Shown here: one piece after another, positions 1 to 10,778 of the stretch
Layout: each line of letters begins with the position of its first letter
How positions within the stretch are numbered: position 1 is the stretch's first letter
Assembly (NCBI GenBank): GCA_021464245.1
Contig: JADCRB010000001.1
Location: 815,169 to 879,168, forward strand
Direction: 5' to 3'
DNA: 64,000 nucleotides
DNA from: Carallia brachiata
Lineage: Eukaryota; Streptophyta; Magnoliopsida; Malpighiales; Rhizophoraceae
Notes under the pieces: generated by a model
The model's input: only the letters and a program-made list of their open reading frames with translations
The model's database searches: none
Told to the model about the DNA's origin: nothing
Made by a program: the position numbers and the translations under genes

Positions 1-74
1 CGCTTAAATCTTCTTCTGAATTGGCTGCAAAAGATGGTCCTTATAAGACATATCATGGGAGCCCCATGAGCAAG
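1..74 (+). pseudogene. RNR1: RNR1 exon 12 remnant at left edge
   Basis: These bases match the last 74 bases of exon 12 of the RNR1 copy further right (20059-20132), with only a few substitutions. They end on the same codon (AAG) and the same GT donor. About 20 bases of intron 12 also match before similarity stops near base 97. The rest of this gene copy would lie left of the window. Exons 13-17 do not follow: the upstream flank of the receptor kinase begins within 30-40 bases. This copy is therefore cut off inside intron 12 and cannot encode a complete large subunit from this side. Identity is firm from the match; whether its 5' part is intact cannot be seen. Confidence 0.85.
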
Positions 75-808
75 GTTTGAACATTTGTGTTAGTTTTATT
101 TAAAACACTAAGTTAAGACTTTATAGTTGTCAATTTGAGTCTTAAAATTCTGAAAATGATGTGTTGTGATGTTGCGGTCCCATAACTATATCAGATTTCC
201 AAAAAAGCAGAAAAATGCCGGCTATTCCTGCATGGGCTCCATCCGACGACGGACTTTAAGCATTGACTACAAAGTCTTCCAATTTTGGTCCCCTCCTCCC
301 TTGCCGCAGGGAAGAAACTTCATTTTAGCCCCTTTATCGTAATCAAATCCAATTGTATAGAGGACCAGCAATTGCTGCAGTAGTTTGAGGTCTAGGCTTA
401 GGGTTCAAACTACATACCTATGCCTCACCTTTTCTCTTTCTTTACTATTAGGTTATCAATTTTGATGGAGAAAAAATTTTAATTTTATATTCTCTCATTA
501 GTTTCTCTCTACCAAAAATACATACTAAAAATATTTTATTTTAATGACCAACAAATTATAATTTAATTGGTGTTGGAATGTCTTTAAGTTATTGTTAACA
601 AACATGCAATTAAGTATCATACTAACCCAATGTATGAATCCTTATCTATGTTATTTTTGTATATATTTATTTTTTTAAAAAAACTTAAACTTGACTGAAA
701 TTTGACAATTCAGCCACGCCCCACCTCAGTGCCCTTATCTATTGAGGATCAGCAAATTTCCCGTTATTTCATTTTCTCAAGTTCTCCGCACTTCTTTGCC
801 TCCCTGAA

Positions 809-3355
809 ATGAAGAGCAAATCTTCCTCCAACAAAAAGCTGCCAAACACAACCCCTCTCTGTGTCTTTTTCTTCCTCCACATCTTTATAATTATCTTTAT
901 TGCTGCTCAAACAGAACCTCCTTATGTCCCCCGTGACAACATAGCTCTTGATTGTGGTTCAGACAGCGACAACACCGTACAAGGCCGGACCTGGACAGGG
1001 GACACCAGAAAACAAGTGCTGCGTTTCGAGAAATATAACGCATCAATTGTCTCTACAGCGGTTGAATACCCCACAACACTCAACGTGGTTCCTTACAGAA
1101 CCGCACGGCTCTCCCGCTCCCCGTTCAGCTACGTATTCCCCATAACTGCAGGGCCCAAGTTCGTTCGGCTCTACTTCTACCCTGCTTCCTACTCAAATTT
1201 CAACAGCTCGGCTGCCTTCTTTTCCGTCAATGCCGGGGGCTTTACCCTTCTCAGCAACTTCAGCGCCGCCCTGCACGCGCAGGTCCTCGGCCTGGAAGGC
1301 ATTTCTCGGGAGTTCTGCTTGAATGTTGAAAGTGATCGGACGCTTATGCTCACGTTTAGTCCTGCCCCTGGAATTGCAGACGCCTACGCCTTCGTTAATG
1401 GGATTGAAGTGGTTTCAATGCCTGACGATCTTTATTACAGTGCAGTGGACGATCCAGGGACCAACTTCGTTGGCCAAATCAATCCAGGCCGCATTGATAG
1501 AAGCACGGCGTTGGAGCTGATGTACCGGATAAACATTGGCGGCAATTCGCTTTCGGCTGATGAAGACACCGGCTTGTATCGCAGGTGGACCATGGACAAC
1601 GAATACCTGACAGATGCTCAACCAAGTTTTCTTTCTTCTAACTACACTATCCAACTTGTTTACAACAACCGGACCCGGTTTGCCGCGCCAGACCAAGTCT
1701 ACAGAACCGCCAGGACAATGGGGTCGGACAAGACTGTCAACGAGAATTACAGTCTTACTTGGGAATTTCCAGTTGATTCTTCGTTCACGTACTTTGTCAG
1801 GCTTCATTTCTGCCAGTTCCAGCCGCTGATTCTGGAGCTGGGGGAAAGAGGTTTTGAGATCTATATGGCCAATCAGACTGCTGAGAATCATGCCGATGTG
1901 ATCGGGTGGGCTGGTGGAAATGGGATTCCCGTGTACAGGGACTATGCCGTGCAGATTGGAGCTAAGGGAAGCGAAAAGGTACAGAATATCTCTATTGAAT
2001 TGCACCCAAAATCTTTGAGCAGATATGCTTATGCAATTCTTAATGGACTTGAAATCTTCAAGTTGAGTGAATTTGACAATCTTGCTGGACCAAATCCTGA
2101 CCCGTTACCAATTAGTCCAATATCATCCAAATCCAAGAGCAACAGGATAATAATAGTTACAACAAGTGTTGTGGCTTCTGTATCAGCTGTTGTTGTGCTC
2201 TGTCGTATAGTGTTGTTCATTCTTCATCGGAGGCAAAAGGTCAAGGGCAAGTCTACTAAGAGTCAGAAATCAACTTTACCTTTTGTTTTTTGTCATCATT
2301 TCTCACTAGGCGAGATCAAGGCTGCGACCAACAACTTTGATAGTGTATTCATTATTGGTGTTGGTGGGTTTGGCAATGTGTATAAAGGGTTTATTAATGG
2401 GGGGACTAAACCGGTCGCAATCAAGCGGTTGAATCCGGGGTCACAACAAGGAGCAAATGAGTTCAAGACAGAGATTGAAATCCTCTCTCAGCTTAGATAC
2501 ATCTATTTGGTCTCTCTAATTGGTTATTGCTATGAAGATGGAGAAATGATTCTCGTGTATGATTACATGGCTCATGGTACTCTTCGTGATCACCTTTACA
2601 AAACGGATAATCCTCCACTTTCATGGAAACAGCGGCTAGAGATTTGCATTGACTCGGCTCGTGGGTTGCAATACCTTCATTCGGAAGCTAAACAGAAGAT
2701 CATCCACCGTGATGTAAAGACAACAAACATCTTGTTGGATGAGAAATGGGTAGCCAAGGTTTCAGATTTCGGGTTGTCCAAAATTTGCCCTACAAGCGTG
2801 TCCAAATGCCATGTCAGCACGGCAGTGAAGGGTAGTTTCGGTTATATTGATCCTGAATATTACAGACTCCAGCAGCTGACAGATAAATCTGATGTGTACT
2901 CATTTGGGGTCGTGTTATGTGAGATATTGTGTGCCAAACCACCTGTTGATAAATCGAATCTTGAAGAGCCAGTGAGCTTAGCTGATCACTTTAAGCAATG
3001 CTACCGCAAAGGAATGCTTAATGAGATTATCGATCCCCATTTAGATAAAAAGGTTGCACTAGAGTGCCTGAAAAGATTTGTTGCGATCGTTACCAGCTGC
3101 TTGTTAGACCGTGGAATAGATAGGCCATCAATGGCTGATGTAGTTCGGCAACTTGAGTTTGCATTGCAAATGCAAAAGAGTGCAGAGGAAAAAATTGGGC
3201 TTGGTGAGACTCAAACTCTGGTGGATATCAGTGAGGAAATGCCCCTGAAGGACTATCCAACTACTGGTAGCAGTAGCACTGTGATCGGTTCCCGAATTAG
3301 CGGGATGACAACAAGCAGCAATAATGAAACCAACTTTTCCTCGCATCAAGTCTGA
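809..3355 (+). CDS. CrRLK1L (FERONIA-like) receptor-like kinase
   Basis: Single-exon gene, 848 codons, as is usual for the Catharanthus roseus RLK1-like family. Residues 1-34 form a signal peptide with a Phe/Ile-rich core. A malectin-like ectodomain follows, from about residue 38 (conserved LDCGS) to about 425, with many N-x-S/T sites. The membrane segment lies at about 445-472 and is followed by a basic stop-transfer stretch (HRRQK). The kinase domain shows a glycine loop starting at about 517 (GVGGFGNVYKG), Lys539 in VAIKRL, HRD with Asp635, DFG at 653-655 and GYIDPEY, so an active RD kinase is expected. Relatives sense RALF peptides and cell-wall state at the plasma membrane. The ATG chosen opens the signal peptide. 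The C-terminus is odd: one extra base compared with the paralog at 14.1 kb removes the family's VFSE-type tail. The ligand is unknown. Confidence 0.93.
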   Translation: MKSKSSSNKKLPNTTPLCVFFFLHIFIIIFIAAQTEPPYVPRDNIALDCGSDSDNTVQGRTWTGDTRKQVLRFEKYNASIVSTAVEYPTTLNVVPYRTARLSRSPFSYVFPITAGPKFVRLYFYPASYSNFNSSAAFFSVNAGGFTLLSNFSAALHAQVLGLEGISREFCLNVESDRTLMLTFSPAPGIADAYAFVNGIEVVSMPDDLYYSAVDDPGTNFVGQINPGRIDRSTALELMYRINIGGNSLSADEDTGLYRRWTMDNEYLTDAQPSFLSSNYTIQLVYNNRTRFAAPDQVYRTARTMGSDKTVNENYSLTWEFPVDSSFTYFVRLHFCQFQPLILELGERGFEIYMANQTAENHADVIGWAGGNGIPVYRDYAVQIGAKGSEKVQNISIELHPKSLSRYAYAILNGLEIFKLSEFDNLAGPNPDPLPISPISSKSKSNRIIIVTTSVVASVSAVVVLCRIVLFILHRRQKVKGKSTKSQKSTLPFVFCHHFSLGEIKAATNNFDSVFIIGVGGFGNVYKGFINGGTKPVAIKRLNPGSQQGANEFKTEIEILSQLRYIYLVSLIGYCYEDGEMILVYDYMAHGTLRDHLYKTDNPPLSWKQRLEICIDSARGLQYLHSEAKQKIIHRDVKTTNILLDEKWVAKVSDFGLSKICPTSVSKCHVSTAVKGSFGYIDPEYYRLQQLTDKSDVYSFGVVLCEILCAKPPVDKSNLEEPVSLADHFKQCYRKGMLNEIIDPHLDKKVALECLKRFVAIVTSCLLDRGIDRPSMADVVRQLEFALQMQKSAEEKIGLGETQTLVDISEEMPLKDYPTTGSSSTVIGSRISGMTTSSNNETNFSSHQV

Positions 3356-4387
3356 AACGATGATGTCAAGCACGGTGTTCTCAGACCTAAGCTAAGCAAG
3401 TCAGAAAGGAGATGATACACATTCTAGTTACCTTGCTAAGTTAGTATGATATGCATATCCTTAGGAAAAAATTTGCAGGTTAAAAGATGGTTTGCACTAC
3501 TGGTCCACCCCTTCAGGAGAGGCCCGAAACTTGCTTTTGGCTGATTCTATTGGGGTCTCTTTTTCCCGTTTTGTAGCCTTGTTGTCTGAATTTCACCCTC
3601 CAATGTAACCAAAAAAAAAAAAGAAGAAAACTTTGCAGTTTAATTAGCTCATTGTGTATTTCTCTAACTATGTTGCCTCTTAGGGTATTATTATAGTTGA
3701 GAAAATTTGACATTTTTCCTGTTTTCCCCTCCCTGTCATTTCCCCCCCCCCCCAACTCTTGTGGTTAGGATGGAAATTAATTAAGAATTTAAATAGAAAA
3801 TAATGGTTATAATAGAAATTAATTTTACAAATTAATGATTTTCATTAAAAAAATGTAATAATTAAAAAATCAAATAATGAGAGTAATGACTATAACGAAA
3901 ACTAGTCAAGCATTTAAATATAAAATAATGACTATAATGCAAATTAATAGAAATAAATAGTTATAACAAAAATTAATCATATTATAATGAAATTCAAAAC
4001 AAATTAACTCAATTCATTTAAAAATTAATGAGGAATAAATAAATAAATAATTTAATTTTGAGATCTATTTAATTAAAATTAATTTAAAAAATAATAAATT
4101 AAACAAAGGAATATTGAGACCACATCATATAGAAGGAATTGAAGCTACAAATCTGAGTTTTTTCTTCCAAAGGGGTTGCTGGCATAAATATCTGAAATTC
4201 TAGAGTCAGAAAGACAAAGAAAAGAAGTGCAGCAAAGCTCTGTTCGACGTTAACTTTTGGGGTTTCCTCTTTTATTAGAGTTCGTTCGTTCGTTCGTTCT
4301 GTGTTAGAACTCAATTGCATCCTGTAAACCCAAAAAAAAAAAAAAAAAAACTCAATTGCATTCAATACATGCTAAATAAAATAATTT

Positions 4388-4579
4388 ATACTAGTGAACG
4401 CTAGTATGGGTAGTAGGACTTCATCATCGTTTAACTAGAGATTTCGAATTCGAATTCATGAGAATGCAGTCGCGTTAAATACTTATTAAGAGACTTTTGC
4501 CGCCCTTCAAAGTCATGTCCGAGTCGGTTTAGATTAGTCAACCCATTGAGATAGATACTGGGCGATTTTAGACAAAAAA
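4388..4579 (+). mobile_element. SINE-like insertion with 8-bp target duplication
   Basis: This stretch of about 190 bp is present in unit A and absent from the matching place in unit B (empty site at 15128-15135). It is bounded by the direct repeat AATAATTT (4380-4387 and 4580-4587), which occurs once at the empty site. It ends in a short A-run just before the right repeat and contains a TTCGAATTC motif (about 4444-4458) resembling a pol III B box. Size, A-tail and target duplication fit a plant tRNA-derived SINE on the + strand. The family was not identified, and the A box is not convincing. Confidence 0.65.
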
Positions 4580-5061
4580 AATAATTTCTAGAAATATAAC
4601 ATAAAATAAATGTGAAACAAAAACTCCAATAAAAAAACCGTATCAAAAAATGACCAAATAAATAAATAAAATAATTTTGAGACTACAACGAATTGAAGAT
4701 ACAAACCCGAACTTTGTCTAGGATGAGACAGATAGAGAGCGAGGAATAGGGAGAGAAAACCAGCGCAGGAAAATTCTGAATGACATTATTTTTTGGGCGT
4801 GCTCTGGATGGCGTTAATTTTCGGGTTGTTCTTTTATTAATGATCAGTAATTTTTTTGAGGGAGAAAAGCATGGAAAACGTGAAATAATGGTGAAGAAAA
4901 TAGCAGAAAATTCAAATTTTAGCAGAATATAACAAAAAATACTGATCAAATAAAAAATTGAGGAGAAAAATCATATTGTTTGCCATGTGCAAGTTAAAAT
5001 CAGGTTGCCTGCACGATCACTCTTCATCAATACTCTGCAACCCTCTCGGTTCAATTTCCTC

Positions 5062-5069
5062 TATAAATG
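5062..5069 (+). promoter_or_regulatory. TATA box of truncated RNR1 copy
   Basis: TATAAATG in a CT-rich context, 135 bases upstream of the RNR1 ATG. The equivalent element in the longer copy is at 16795-16802 with nearly identical flanks, so the core promoter was carried along with the duplication. Confidence 0.6.
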
Positions 5070-5196
5070 CGAAATCGCATTACGAATGTTAAGGGCAGAG
5101 GCAACCAACCAATCCTCGTTACCTGTTCGACGTAAATCCCGTGAGACACTTTTCTCTTATTATTATTTTTTTGTTGGAAAAAAAGAAGAAGAAAAA

Positions 5197-5436
5197 ATGT
5201 ATGTGATAAAGAGAGATGGGCGGCAGGAACCGGTCCGTTTCGACACTATCACGGCTCGGTTGAAGAAACTCAGTTATGGATTGAATCAGGAACACTGCGA
5301 CCCTGTGCTCGTCTCCCAGAAGGTCTGTGCTGGGGTTTACAAGGGCGTCACTACCACGCAGCTTGGTCAGCTCGCCGCCGAGACCGCTGCTGCCATGACC
5401 GCCACCCACCCTGATTACGCTTTGGTGAATCCATAG
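5197..5436 (+). pseudogene. RNR1: Truncated RNR1 copy, exon 1 only
   Basis: The first 76 codons match exon 1 of the RNR1 copy at 16935-17162, starting [15 protein letters not shown] and ending HPDYAL. They cover most of the N-terminal ATP cone, the allosteric activity site of class I ribonucleotide reductase large subunits. Similarity stops at the donor: after the GG/GT boundary the sequence becomes unrelated and reaches a TAG three codons later, giving a 79-codon reading frame. No exon 2 or later exon follows. The TATA box and 5' UTR are kept, so the frame could be transcribed, but it has no catalytic domain. Compared with the longer copy it has Gly instead of Asp in the QL(G/D)QL segment and AAM instead of ASL before TATHPD. 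Non-functional as a reductase. Confidence 0.88.
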
Positions 5437-5615
5437 ACTTTATAAAACAAAGAGGAAGGAGGGTTTTGAAAATGAAACGTTGCCCATGACTGGAACGAGG
5501 AAAGGTTATTGGAACTGCAGAAAAATCTAGCAATATCTAACAATTAGGCAGTGAGCATCCGAGACATTTATGATAAGTTGCAAAAACTTTTGTTGACAAG
5601 CTTGGTGTTAAAAGG

Positions 5616-6127
5616 GTTTTTTCATTTTTATTTTTGTTAATATATAAATATATTACTAATTTTACTCAAAATAATAAATATAATACAAACTTTAAAAAAT
5701 AATAAATTTAGTATCAATTTTATTTAAAATAACAAATTTAATACTAATTTTTAAAAGTAACAAATCTAATACTAATTTTATTTAGAATAATAAATTTAAT
5801 ATATAATAATTTTATATAAATAGAATCTGTTAGTTCGTTAACATATTTATAAAAATATATTTATTTTGATGATATGATAATAATAAAAGTTAATGTCATG
5901 TTATCAAACAGATAAATTCTGTTCAAAAAAATTTCGCAGCGTACAAAATTTATTATTTTAAGTAAAGTTAGTGATAAATTTGTTACTTTTAAAAGTTGGT
6001 ACTAAATTTGTTACTTTAAATAAAATTTGTGTTAGATTTATTATTTTTTAAAATTAATATTAAATTTGTTACTTTAAATAAAATTAATGATATATTTATA
6101 TATTAATCATTTTTTTTTTTTAAAGAT
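5616..6127. mobile_element. AT-rich foldback element, 19-bp flanking repeats
   Basis: Bases about 5636-6107 form a long imperfect inverted repeat: the left arm, built of ACTAATTTTA / AATAATAAATTTA motifs, pairs with the right arm around a centre near 5880. The ends read GTTAATATA and its complement. The exact 19-base word CAAGCTTGGTGTTAAAAGG lies on both sides (5597-5615 and 6128-6146), as a duplicated insertion target would. No coding capacity. A second member of the family lies at 32177-32529. Confidence 0.6.
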
Positions 6128-6292
6128 CAAGCTTGGTGTTAAAAGGTCACTCTCATTAATCTTTTTTTTTTTCCCTTTCGCAAAAGAAGGCATTCTTGTC
6201 AAATAAAAAAAAAACCATTTTTCTTAGTCTTAAAAGAAAAAAAAAAAAAAAAGGATCAATGAGAAAGACCTTATGCAATTAGAACTTTTGTC

Positions 6293-7378
6293 GGGATAAT
6301 ACTCATTTTACTCTTAAATTTTTATAGATTTTTTTAATTTAATTCTAAACCTTTCAATTTTTTTAATTAAATTTTAAATCTTTTAATTTTTTTATAAATT
6401 GATACTTCCGTTAATAAAAGTCAGTCAAATTATTATCTTTGTTTAATTAATGGTTAATTTTAACGGTTTGACTGATTTCCATTAACAGAAATATTAGTTT
6501 GTAAAAAATTGAAAGGTTTAGAATTTGATTGAAAAAGTTAAAAAGTTTATAAATAAATTAAAAAAATTTATAAAGAGTTAAGACCAAAATAAGTGTAATT
6601 TTGTTTTTAACTCATACACCCATTTTGACTAACATTTTCTCTTATACAAATTAAAAAATTTAAGACTAACATTATATATCGATTGCACAGATGGTGAAAG
6701 TCATGTAAACTACTCAGAGCTGCCCAAATCAGATCTTGTTATTACACGCGGCCGTATTTGGCAAAAATGTCTACATCCAAGAGAAAAAACTTATGGTCGT
6801 AACCGTTGTCCATTCGTGAAGATGAAAATTCTACTTATTCTCATCGACTGATCTCATATTACTTATTCTTATCAATACTCACAATCGGGATGCATATAAT
6901 AAGAACAATAGTTATGGTCACCAATTTCTTCTCCTGAAGGCAGACATTTTTGTCTAATACTGCCGCATATAATAATAAGATCTAATTTGGACATTTCTGA
7001 GTAGGTTACATGGCTTTTATCACTTCTGCGATTGATAGATAATATTAATCATAAATCTTTCAATGTGTATTTGAGATTACATTTTGGTGCTTAATTTTTA
7101 TAAATTTTTTCAATTTAGTCTTAAACTTTTTAATTTTTTCAATTGAATTCTAAATTTTTCAGTTCTTTCACAAACTGATACTTATGTTAACGGAAGTTAA
7201 TCAAACCATTAAAATTAACCATTGACCAAACAGAGATAATGGTTTGACTAACTTTTGTTTACGGAAATATCAGTTTGTAAAAGAATTGAAAAATTTAGAA
7301 CTCAGTTAAAAAAATTAAAAAATTTAAAATTAAATTAAAAAATCTATCAAAGTTTAAGACCAAAATGAGTATTATCCC
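6293..7378. mobile_element. MULE-like non-autonomous element, composite foldback
   Basis: A 1,086-bp element whose two ends read GGGATAATACTCATTTT as inverted copies, extending into arms of about 300 bp. It is bounded by near-identical 10-bp direct repeats (AACTTTTGTC at 6283-6292, AACTTTTGCC at 7379-7388), in the 8-11 bp range typical of Mutator-like target duplications. Each arm (about 6293-6600 and 7076-7378) is itself an inverted repeat, enclosing about 480 bp of other DNA, so the structure looks composite. No transposase reading frame. A shorter relative with the same GGGATAA termini is at 28607-29102. Confidence 0.65.
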
Positions 7379-8364
7379 AACTTTTGCCTCAAGTCTCCAG
7401 TGGAAGACCTCGTGCTTGCCTTTAAACTTCAGTCTTCGTGCTTTTGCTTTGGGGTGGTTGGAAAATGTCACCGCTTTGTAAATTGATGTAATTTAACTTA
7501 AAAGCTTTCTGAAGCAATCCTTACGCAATTAACGTGGTAAGATGCAACATAAATGACTTGAGGTGTATTTTTCGAACAATTATTTGCTGACAACAACTTT
7601 TTTCTTTTTTTTACTGATTCTTTTCGATTTGTTTGATTACACCTGTCCCCGAATTGAGCCGGTTCAGATTTGCTCCAGATAGTTCGTAATCTTTTACTTT
7701 TGTGAACCGATGGTTTATGGTTTCAATCCGATCCAAGTCAATCCAATTGATATAAATCCTATCTATAATTAGATTGTTTTTTGTTTTTTTTTTAAGAAGA
7801 AATGACAAAGTCATCATATGAGAGATGAGATGAAGGATAGAGGTGTTTAAAACTGTTCAACTCGTCTAAGTCAATTCATAGGAAGTTGCATATGTGAAAA
7901 AAAAAAGTTAATGGTTTTCATTTTTTTTTTGGTTTTCGAACTTATGTGAGATGAAAAGTTTGTACAATGTTTAATTCCAATAATTAAATACTTATTTTTA
8001 TAGCTATTGTTTGTTGAAAGTATACCTACAGAGCACTAGCTAAAAGATTCATTTGCAACTCTTACAGTGTGTTTGGATTAGCCAGGGTAAGAAAGAAAGT
8101 GATTAAGAAGAAAGTTGTTTGCACAAATGAAAATTATGTAAGAAAGAAAATGATAAAAATATAAATATATTATTTTGATGTAATGAGAAAAAAGACGAAA
8201 AGATAATATAATTTTATTCAAATAACCAATACTACCTTTTTTTTTTTTTTCTAAAAATTATAAAAATCACTTGTTATAAATCTTGGGAATTGGTCCCAAG
8301 CCTTTAGTTTTTTTTTTTTTTTTTGGGTGTTTGATTGTTTCATTTCCCAAAATGCTCCATAGTG

Positions 8365-9100
8365 GCATCAAGATTTTAAAAATCGAACCGATCATTGAAC
8401 CGAAAAGTTCAGAAGTTTAAGATTTAATGATTCAATCAGGTTAGCCGTAGTTGAACTGGTAAAATTGATATTTAATATTAAATATATAAAATAATTTATA
8501 AATATATAATAATTTTATATGTTCAATGAAATTATATGCCAACATAATTTTAACATGTTCAATGAAAAATTATTGATGTTATTTTATAATTTATAAATTT
8601 GTATTCTTATAATATACTTTAACATATATTTCAAAAAATGATCGTTGAACATCTATAACCGATTTAATTTATTTTTAAAAATATACTATTTATATATTTG
8701 TAAAGTAATGAATATTTTTAGTAAAATAGAAACATGTTAATTACTTTTGAAAATGCCAATCTATCGTTTATTTTTAAAAAATTGAAATAACTTAATGGCT
8801 TTTAAGAGAAAGTAGACATATAGATACTTAGTAAGGTAAAATATTAATTAATTTTCACTAAAGTTTGTTGGCATTTATTGATAGTTATTTCTTTTCATTT
8901 TTTTGGTGCTTTTTTTCTCTTTAAATCAAACTGTTTTGGTGGAAAAACCGAGACCGGTACTTCAGTTCCTGATTCAATCGGCCGGTTCACCCAGTTCTTA
9001 CCCGATTCTTCAATTCAATAGTTTTTTAAGACTAACCAAACCGATTCAAACCCCGGTTCCTGATTTTTTCAGTTGAACCGACCCGTTCAGTTTAGTTCTC
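8365..9100. repeat. Degenerate AT-rich repeat with CCGGTTCA-type ends
   Basis: AT-rich stretch whose two ends are rich in words of the AACCGA / CCGGTTCA / GAACCG type (about 8370-8460 and 8940-9090) in opposing orientation, with a low-complexity centre. Such sequences are common in plant MITE-like or degenerate LTR repeats. Exact boundaries and target duplication were not found. A similar short block lies at about 7611-7790. Confidence 0.35.
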
Positions 9101-10778
9101 TCAACTGTGAGTGGCATACATTCTGCTTGAAATTTCCCAGCACCACCCCACCAGAGTGATTGCACTATTCGTGGTGCACCAACATTATTACCTTGCATAT
9201 GTAATTTGTTTCTCCAATAATGAATGTTCATAATTTCATCAATAAACATGGGAAAAAAAGGGTCTCAGCATTCAGAACATTTGATAAAGCAAGAATTCAA
9301 TAAATGCAGAAACAAAAGTGGATTGGTTCAAGCTGCATATAACCTACACACAAAAGCAGACATATGCAGAAACAAAACTCCCCTAGCTGGCGGCCCACGT
9401 GAATGTTGAAACTCCTTAGCCATGGACCATTCTTGCCAGCAGTTTCTACCCCTATCTTAAGCCTTCACACTTGCTTTTTAATGAGTCAAAAAGATTCTAA
9501 CAAAAGAATGAGATATCAACTAGGTAATGAGACAAAGAACTTGAGAGAAAGATAAGAGTCTGTTATAACAATAATGAGCATCTTAAACTTAAAATTGAAA
9601 GGAAAAGGTAAAATTAAACAAAAGCAATATCATTTAGAAAAGGAAATTTGATTTCTTCGTGAGATTAAGCTGAAATCTATGTGACTATTTGTTAGCTAGG
9701 ATGAAGACCAATCTTCAAGCAAAGGAACAAAAATTGACGAGAAAACAAGGGGAAACAAAGAGAGAAAAGCAACGAGATTAGAGAAGGTACATTTTTTCTC
9801 GTTGCTGGAGATCAAATATCTTCTTTGTTCTTTTTATCTTCTTCGTACTCTTTTTCTTTTTGCTGGTTTTGGATTCTAAGGAAACAAGAAAATAAAAAAA
9901 AGGCTAGAAGTTAGCAGAAAAAAGAGTGATGGTGGATGAATAAAGTTAAAGGCGTTTTGGTAATTGTGATTTTATTAAAAAATGTCAAAAGTTACTGTCA
10001 GAAGCTTTCTCACCATTTCGGTGGGAAAGAAAAATTATGGCCCATGAGAATTAGATTCTCTGTATGGCAGAATTAGATTTTCACTCATGTAATATTTAAA
10101 CAAGAAAATTCTTTTATTTGAAAACAAAGTTTTCCAATTAAATTTTTTCTCATGAAAATTTGTGAATTAAAACAAACTGTTAAACTTTTTCAATCTTTAA
10201 TTTGTGCCTCAACTCTAACTAGTGGAGTGTTTTTTGAAAAGGCGGCGAAGGCATCTTTGAAAGCAAGAACAAAGCAACAAAAAATCGCGAATGAGCTAAC
10301 AGTCGAGTAGTCAATTTTCACTTTTTTTTTTTAGATAAGTCAATTTTCAAAATTAAAATACGTGAGATTTTTTTTTCTCTAATAAAAGTTAAAGGGCGTC
10401 ATATAAAGACATCCTATACATAATAAAGCACAATTTGTGCATGTAAGGAGACAACACATGACATGATCCACTAAAAATTGGCCAAAAAAAATTAAAAAAT
10501 AAAGTTAAGCTACACTTGTGACATCCTAATTTTAAAGTATGGTCTAAAAATGACGATACTAGATGCAGCAAGACTCTTTAAAAATGTAGATGCCTAAAAG
10601 AAATTAATTATTTTTTTTCAAAAAAACTGCAAAGTAGTGGTAGGAAAGAGAGTTAAATGTGACCGAGATTAGAGTTACCAATTAATTGAGTAAAACCCGA
10701 TCCTCTCTCTTTCTTTTTTTCAATTTTTGAAACTATAATAATTAGATATCAAACTTATTAATCAGAACACTCTTTTGA
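9100..10778. other. Spacer without recognisable genes
   Basis: AT-rich DNA between the repeat and unit B. Only short reading frames without family resemblance are seen. It includes scattered A/T runs and a stretch ending in long T runs near 10321-10376. No tRNA, promoter or element with clear ends was recognised. Confidence 0.5.

Larger units (their letters stand above)
117..5430 (+). repeat. Segmental duplication unit A (RLK + RNR1 5' end)
   Basis: This block is paralogous to 10779-17162. Both carry, in the same order and orientation, a shared upstream flank, a CrRLK1L receptor kinase, a similar AT-rich 3' flank (with poly-A and TTCG-rich stretches) and the 5' end of RNR1. Unit A differs by a SINE-like insertion (4388-4579) and by lacking about 880 bp of RNR1 upstream DNA that unit B has (about 15870-16745). 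Similarity ends at the exon 1 donor of RNR1. The left junction falls in intron 12 of a further RNR1 copy, so the original array had at least three units or partial units. Confidence 0.85.

Noticed and set aside
1415..2005. 196-codon minus-strand frame inside the receptor kinase
   Set aside because: Antisense shadow of the malectin-like coding region, with no family resemblance.
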